This document shows, piece by piece, positions 14,745 through 15,735 of a stretch of 15,735 bases of DNA. A program made the position numbers and the translations under genes. Origin of the DNA: CAIQPS01 sp964631965 (lineage in GTDB: Bacteria; Actinomycetota; Thermoleophilia; RBG-16-64-13); the NCBI GenBank assembly GCA_964631965.1, contig CAZWAR010000072.1:1-15735 (forward strand), in the 5' to 3' direction. The notes under the pieces were generated by a model. It did no database searches, was not told the DNA's origin, and worked only from the letters and a program-made list of their open reading frames with translations. The stretch's first letter is position 1. Every line of letters begins with the position of its first letter.

Positions 14745-14750
14745 CTCCTT
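14745..14750 (-). promoter_or_regulatory. Ribosome binding site of rplI
   Basis: AAGGAG on the minus strand, 6 bases before ATG 14738. It decides the rplI start inside a much longer open frame. Confidence 0.8.
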
Positions 14751-14761
14751 CTCGATGTCGA

Positions 14762-15733
14762 TTAGACCGAGCCCGGACCCGAGCTCTTGAGAGCAAAACG
14801 CTTGCGATAATCGATCCAGGTGTCGAGGAGCCCGATCAAGCCCGTGAATTGGAAGATCTGAGCCACGACCGCCGAAATGAACGCGAACACGCGTGGTCCC
14901 GATCGCCACTTCCTCGAGTTCCACAGCCAGCTGAGCACGCCCAACGCCTGCACGAAGAACAGGGTCTGCGAAATCATGAGCAGGTCGATGCCCGCGTAGA
15001 GGGCAGGCCCGCGCCATCCTTCGCCGCCCCGGGTGAACAGCAACAGCGCCAGACCTACTATCGACACGTAGGCCACTCCCCAGTGCATCCGGAACCCGGA
15101 CAGCGACATCCTCACGAATTGCGGCCTCCGCAACCGCGGGAAGATCAGGTATGCAAGCCCGGCAGCCGAAGCGGAGATCAACACCGCCAGCATGCCCAGG
15201 AGGCCGGGAGCGAGGTACGGAACGACGCCGATCATGTCGCGGGCGGAGTCCGCGAGCGACTGGGCAGTGGCCGAGCTCAGGCCCGCCTCTGCAGAGGCGG
15301 TGACGAAGTCGGCCAGGTAGGTGTTCCAATCAGTCTGCAGCCCGGTCAGTGTGACCCCGAAACCCAGCCACTGCACGATCCCGTAGACGAGGAATGCCGC
15401 GAGCAGGGCTCCGGACATCACAGCCAGACTGCGCGAGAACCGCCAACCGTCTCGCAACGCCCATCCGAGGGTCATACCGGTACCCACGGCGAGCAGGAAG
15501 GTCAGTAACGCCAGGTCGGCTCCCAGGGGGAGGTACACCAGCACCGCCGCGATCGCGGTCGCGACCATCCCAGCGGACCATCCATACTTCGCCGTAACGT
15601 AGGCCCCCGGCAGCGGTAGGAACGGCACCAACACCAACGGACCGACCGGAAACAGGAGCCACATGAGCCCCACGACGATCACGGTGGCCGCGGCCGCCTT
15701 GCCGACGGAGACCAGCGGGAATGGGCGTCCCAT
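14762..15733 (-). CDS. YybS/DUF2232-type multi-pass membrane protein
   Basis: A 323-residue, strongly hydrophobic protein with about eight predicted membrane segments (roughly 12-42, 52-70, 72-92, 103-128, 168-198, 217-233, 245-272 and 282-305), separated by short Arg-rich loops (WRFSRS, FPRLRRPQ, NSRKWRS), and a basic C-terminal tail DYRKRFALKSSG. Position just ahead of rplI-dnaB, length and topology fit the YybS (DUF2232) family of Gram-positive bacteria, whose role is unknown; some members resemble substrate-binding S components of transporters. Naming it rests on context and topology more than on a motif. The ATG at 15733 is two bases from the window edge, so a longer upstream start cannot be ruled out. 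It ends 23 bases before rplI and may share its transcript. Confidence 0.8.
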   Translation of the reverse strand: MGRPFPLVSVGKAAAATVIVVGLMWLLFPVGPLVLVPFLPLPGAYVTAKYGWSAGMVATAIAAVLVYLPLGADLALLTFLLAVGTGMTLGWALRDGWRFSRSLAVMSGALLAAFLVYGIVQWLGFGVTLTGLQTDWNTYLADFVTASAEAGLSSATAQSLADSARDMIGVVPYLAPGLLGMLAVLISASAAGLAYLIFPRLRRPQFVRMSLSGFRMHWGVAYVSIVGLALLLFTRGGEGWRGPALYAGIDLLMISQTLFFVQALGVLSWLWNSRKWRSGPRVFAFISAVVAQIFQFTGLIGLLDTWIDYRKRFALKSSGPGSV

Positions 15734-15735
15734 CA

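Noticed and set aside
14739..15329. Upstream extension of the rplI reading frame
   Set aside because: The L9 start is fixed by homology and a strong ribosome site. The extension overlaps the membrane protein in another frame.

Overview
This is a GC-rich (mid-60s percent by eye), gene-dense stretch dominated by purine nucleotide biosynthesis. All genes except one lie on the minus strand. The exception is the 3' end of a plus-strand ABC-transporter ATPase at the left edge, which converges on purF with an 18-base gap. There are no rRNAs, tRNAs, insertion sequences, CRISPR arrays or other signs of mobile DNA.

Reading along the minus strand from the right edge, the order is: a YybS/DUF2232-type membrane protein, rplI (ribosomal protein L9), dnaB (replicative helicase), an FAD-dependent dehydrogenase of the COG2509 type, purA, purD, purE, purB, a GNAT acetyltransferase, then purS, purQ, a small two-CxxC zinc-ribbon protein, purL and purF. 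Gaps are short throughout. Several junctions are stop/start overlaps (purE/purB, zinc ribbon/purL and purL/purF), which suggests translational coupling. The only gaps over about 100 bases are upstream of purA (142 bases), upstream of purS (145 bases) and between purS and purQ (about 159 bases). Two of these contain promoter-like sequences and hairpins, so I infer two or three transcription units: yybS-rplI-dnaB-FAD, purA-D-E-B-GNAT, and purS-Q-ZnR-L-F.

Together the genes cover these steps of purine synthesis: PRPP to phosphoribosylamine (PurF), GAR formation (PurD), FGAM formation by the three-part PurS/PurQ/PurL complex, N5-CAIR to CAIR (PurE), the two lyase steps (PurB), and the committed step from IMP to AMP (PurA). 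purC, purK, purM, purN/purT and purH are absent and must lie elsewhere if the pathway is complete.

The separate PurS/PurQ/small-PurL set, the four-cysteine iron-sulfur PurF with a propeptide, and the yybS-rplI-dnaB linkage all point to a Gram-positive-type lineage. Some PurF wording (RGNTTRALV after VVVDDSIV, and GHNGNLVN) looks actinobacterial. My best guess is a deep-branching, probably anaerobic Actinobacteriota (Coriobacteriia/Geothermincolia-like) or a high-GC Firmicutes class. This is inference and is not settled by the window.

Most of the window is ordinary housekeeping. The points worth a second look are the zinc-ribbon gene between purQ and purL, the unexplained purS-purQ spacer, the roughly 160-residue C-terminal domain on the ABC ATPase, a cysteine cluster and an insertion in the FAD enzyme, and hairpins and promoter-like repeats in the purA and purS leaders.
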